Source of the DNA: Flaccisagitta enflata
Taxonomy: Eukaryota; Chaetognatha; Sagittoidea; Aphragmophora
DNA: 64,000 nucleotides
Direction: 5' to 3'
Assembly (NCBI GenBank): GCA_965153355.1
Contig: OZ231126.1
Coordinates: forward strand, 96,658,001-96,722,000
Position numbers and translations under genes: made by a program. The notes beneath the pieces were generated by a model. It searched no databases, had not been told where the DNA came from, and worked only from the letters and a program-made list of their open reading frames with translations. The stretch's first letter is position 1; every line of letters begins with the position of its first letter. This document shows positions 1-64,000 of this stretch, piece by piece.

Positions 1-81
1 ATATAGAAACGAATATTGAAAAAGTAAAATGTGTTTGGTAATATCATCACGATATCACCATTTTTCTCTCTCTCTCCCTCT

Positions 82-527
<446 letters not shown>

Positions 528-536
528 ACGCCATAC

Positions 537-61614
<61,078 letters not shown>

Positions 61615-61619
61615 CTGGG

Positions 61620-63510
61620 GGGAGGGGGAAATAGAGAGAGGGAAAAGATGGTAAGTGTTTTATGTCTTGTACGCCTTTTTAATCACTTCTTTTGAAATAT
61701 TGATGCCTTTCAATGATTGTTGAGATAGAGAACTCATTGTAAAAAAAGAATCCATTCGTATTTGAAATCGAAAAGATGTTTCATATGATCATAATATTAA
61801 CAAATATTGGGGAAAAGATTTACGAAAAACAAGGGGGGATACTATGAATAAGCTTTTTAACTCGTGTGAAATTGTAAAATTGCTTTTCCACTGCCCTAAA
61901 TAAAACAATTAAACCCGATTAGGCAACGATGCGTCCTGACTGAGTCACTACATGAAGTGAACTTCACGCTGACTGTGTGTGATACGTGGGGGACAGAAAG
62001 ACAGACAAACATGAGTTGAAATATCAGTTGATTTGCTGCTGGGTCTCGCCAAGGCCAAAAATTTCCATAAAATGAGTTTTTTCGCGCAGGCGGAATGGAC
62101 ATGCGAACGAACCGACGAACCGACCCTCTTTTGGAGATGCGAGGACGTATCTGAAAATCACGTCGTGTCTTTCCATGCGGAGCTATCACTTGTTCATTTT
62201 TTTTCATAGTTTAGCGCATCGTCGTATTCCGCGTATATTGTTGTTTCGCGGTGTACCATCTTGGAAAAAAAATTGTTCATCCAAAAAAAAACTTTGGTGC
62301 TGCACTACCCCATAACTTTAGCTACAGATCTAAGAACGCATTTTTCAAAATGTTTAAACAGCACACTATGTGAGCCCAATCAGGTTGTCATAGATTTATT
62401 TGTTTCAACAAAGTATTTTCGGATAAACAATTTTTTTTCTTAGTGCTTAGTAAAACCTAATGTTTATCATTTTTTCATGTTCTAGATTTTTTTCATCGTT
62501 GTGACGTATAATCTTCGCTTTATTTGAGAATACATTTTGTGAACAATCTTTTTCTTCTCACTTAATTTCGGAAATGCAGACAGATCTAAACAGATGTTGA
62601 CTAGGGACGATATATAGCGCAATCTTAAAGAAATAAGATCCAAACGTTCAAATAACTTCAAAAGAAATTCAGCTAAAGAAAAGTACCTTCGCTTCCCCCC
62701 CCCTTTCCCTCAAAAAAGGCATCTGATTAGGAAACGTTTGGGTGAGCCTTGCTTAATGTAGCGAGAAAATGAGTAGGTCGTTTCAAGTTAAGCATTTGGC
62801 AAAAAAACGAGATAGAAGGTGAGGGGAGGTCTACAGATCCTTAACCGCAGAAAGTAAGTGAATGTGAGTTTCATTTTAATGGAAGCAAGCTATGGGAGTG
62901 TTTCTCTAAAGTGATGAAAACAATGGCGATTTTTCCCATTAGTTGCGTTTACAGTGTAAACATAAAACTTTTACTGTTCCACAAAGGAGTGAGGGAAATG
63001 GATATGTGCTAGCCTGTAAATGGAGTGAGCAAGCAAAGTGAGAGGAGCCCTGCGGAATATGAGTGGTGCGGGCAAATGAATGTGGCGAGCGACCGAATGG
63101 TCCGGACCGGTAAAACGCATTTGTCTGTTACTAAAAACGCGACCTATGTAATTTCGCGCCTTTGTCCCCCAGCATAACTCGCCAAGTGAGACAAATAAAG
63201 AAGTCGCAGTTCTCAAAGAAGAGAAAGGGCATGGAAGTTTTGGAACCAATTGGACCGCGAGCGTCGGTTGGGCTTATCGACGAAAACTCATATGGACCGT
63301 CAGACATCGCTTACATTGCATTCATACCCGCTCGTGCGTGTGGGTGAGCTTAAATGAACAGGAAAATACAGAGACAGAGACCGAAGGGTACATAGAGACA
63401 GAAAGATAGAAAGATTGACAGACAGACAGACAGACAGTCAGACGCAGGCAGGTAAAGAAAAACATAGAAAAAAAACAGTGACAGACGGGCAGACAAAAGA
63501 ATGAAAATAA
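61620..63510. other. FHOD intron 5' of the last recognised exon
   Basis: One diverged ACAAGGCC-like copy (61905-62158), otherwise unique sequence. No further FH3 exon found. Confidence 0.5.
61905..62158 (+). mobile_element. diverged ACAAGGCC-like element, stem GATGCGTCCT
   Basis: Only the stems are clear: GATGCGTCCT at about 61928 and AGGACGTATC at about 62141, followed by TGAAAA. The ACAAGGCC start is degraded. Confidence 0.45.
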
Positions 63511-63515
63511 AAATA

Positions 63516-63663
63516 CAGTTGAGCTTCGACAGAGCGCATGTTATCAAGGGAGTGGGCATACTGTAATTGTGCCTTAAATGAAGCTGCCTTATTACTAATA
63601 TAAAAAGGCATGCTTTAATAACGGGAGCCTCGATTGCGGGTGCGCTCTAGCGGTGCTCCACTG
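63516..63663. mobile_element. 148-bp MITE with CAGT ends and AAGGCAT motifs
   Basis: Ends CAGTTGAGCTTCGACAGAGC and, inverted, CAGTGGAGCACCGCTAGAGC. Related partial copies lie at 834-960, 19309-19400 and about 20275-20368; all carry TAAGGCAT repeats. Confidence 0.7.
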
Positions 63664-63696
63664 CACTTGGTTGTCCAAATTCTCGCTTGTTTAAAG

Positions 63697-63891
63697 AACA
63701 AGGCCAACACCTATAAGTCGCGTGCGAGACTCACATTTAGAATGACTTATTATACTGTTATGTGACCTAAATTGTCCTAAAGAAATAAAATTGATAAAAA
63801 AGTAAAGTGTGACCGATCGACCAACTGACCAACCGACCAACCAACCGATGGACAAAGCGGGGTGTAGAGTTGCGTGCATGCGACTAAAAAA
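63697..63891 (+). mobile_element. ACAAGGCC element, stem AGTCGCGTGC
   Basis: Starts GAACAAGGCCAACACCTATA and ends GCATGCGACTAAAAAA. AGTCGCGTGC and GCATGCGACT pair with one G-T mismatch. Same subtype as the 21247 copy. Confidence 0.8.
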
Positions 63892-64000
63892 TGATAGTGG
63901 TGAGATCCAGCGCGGAATACGAATGAGGCAAGCGCTGGATTTTTTTTTCAGAGACAAGTTGTTATGGAGGACGAATACAGTAACAGTGGATAGAGACTAT

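Overview
The window comes from an animal nuclear genome. It has GT-AG introns of up to 19 kb, very long microsatellites, and two recognisable metazoan genes. There is also a decayed CR1/Jockey-like LINE and many MITE-like and foldback elements. The set (FHOD formin, Trk-like receptor kinase, CR1-like LINE, hAT-like and TA-flanked elements) fits an invertebrate metazoan, but I cannot place it further.

Gene 1 (minus strand, 61614 to 537, open at both ends) is an FHOD-family formin. I assembled 20 exons by eye. All joins keep phase, giving 4881 coding bases (1627 codons) with no stop. In transcript order they run from the end of the FH3/DID region (61.6 and 42.3 kb), through a long Ser/Asp/Arg-rich linker (37.9 to 27.8 kb), a split FH1 proline region (27.6 to 18.1 kb) and the whole FH2 domain (14.0 to 0.5 kb). 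The N-terminus lies right of the window and the C-terminal DAD tail lies left of it.

Gene 2 (plus strand, 49244 to 58493) is a Trk-like receptor tyrosine kinase. Nine exons encode 484 residues: a short glycosylatable outer segment, one membrane helix, a juxtamembrane NPNY motif, a complete kinase domain and the stop codon. It lies entirely inside the 19-kb FHOD intron, on the opposite strand. I found no ectodomain exons upstream.

The remainder, roughly 90 percent, is intronic and mostly repeats. These are: (CT)n, (CA)n, (TTG)n, (GAT)n and (GAAA)n arrays; minisatellites of 13, 14, about 30 and 67 bp and a dimeric 290-bp satellite; foldback elements of about 0.35 to 1 kb, many with TA target duplications; hAT-like elements with 8-bp duplications; GGCAGCGG-ended elements carrying GC-rich minisatellites; and at least 16 copies of a short element beginning ACAAGGCC and ending CTAAAAA.

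The observations I rate highest are these. (1) A 12-copy minisatellite made from the end of an FHOD FH2 exon together with its splice donor. (2) The ACAAGGCC elements, whose end stems differ between copies but stay complementary within each copy. (3) An FHOD intron whose two ends are the arms of one long inverted repeat. (4) A TA-flanked foldback whose interior is telomere-like G-rich repeat. (5) The nested Trk-like kinase, with an altered activation loop and a YEEI tail. All coordinates come from manual reading. Splice sites are inferred from phase, consensus and recalled family similarity, not from transcripts.
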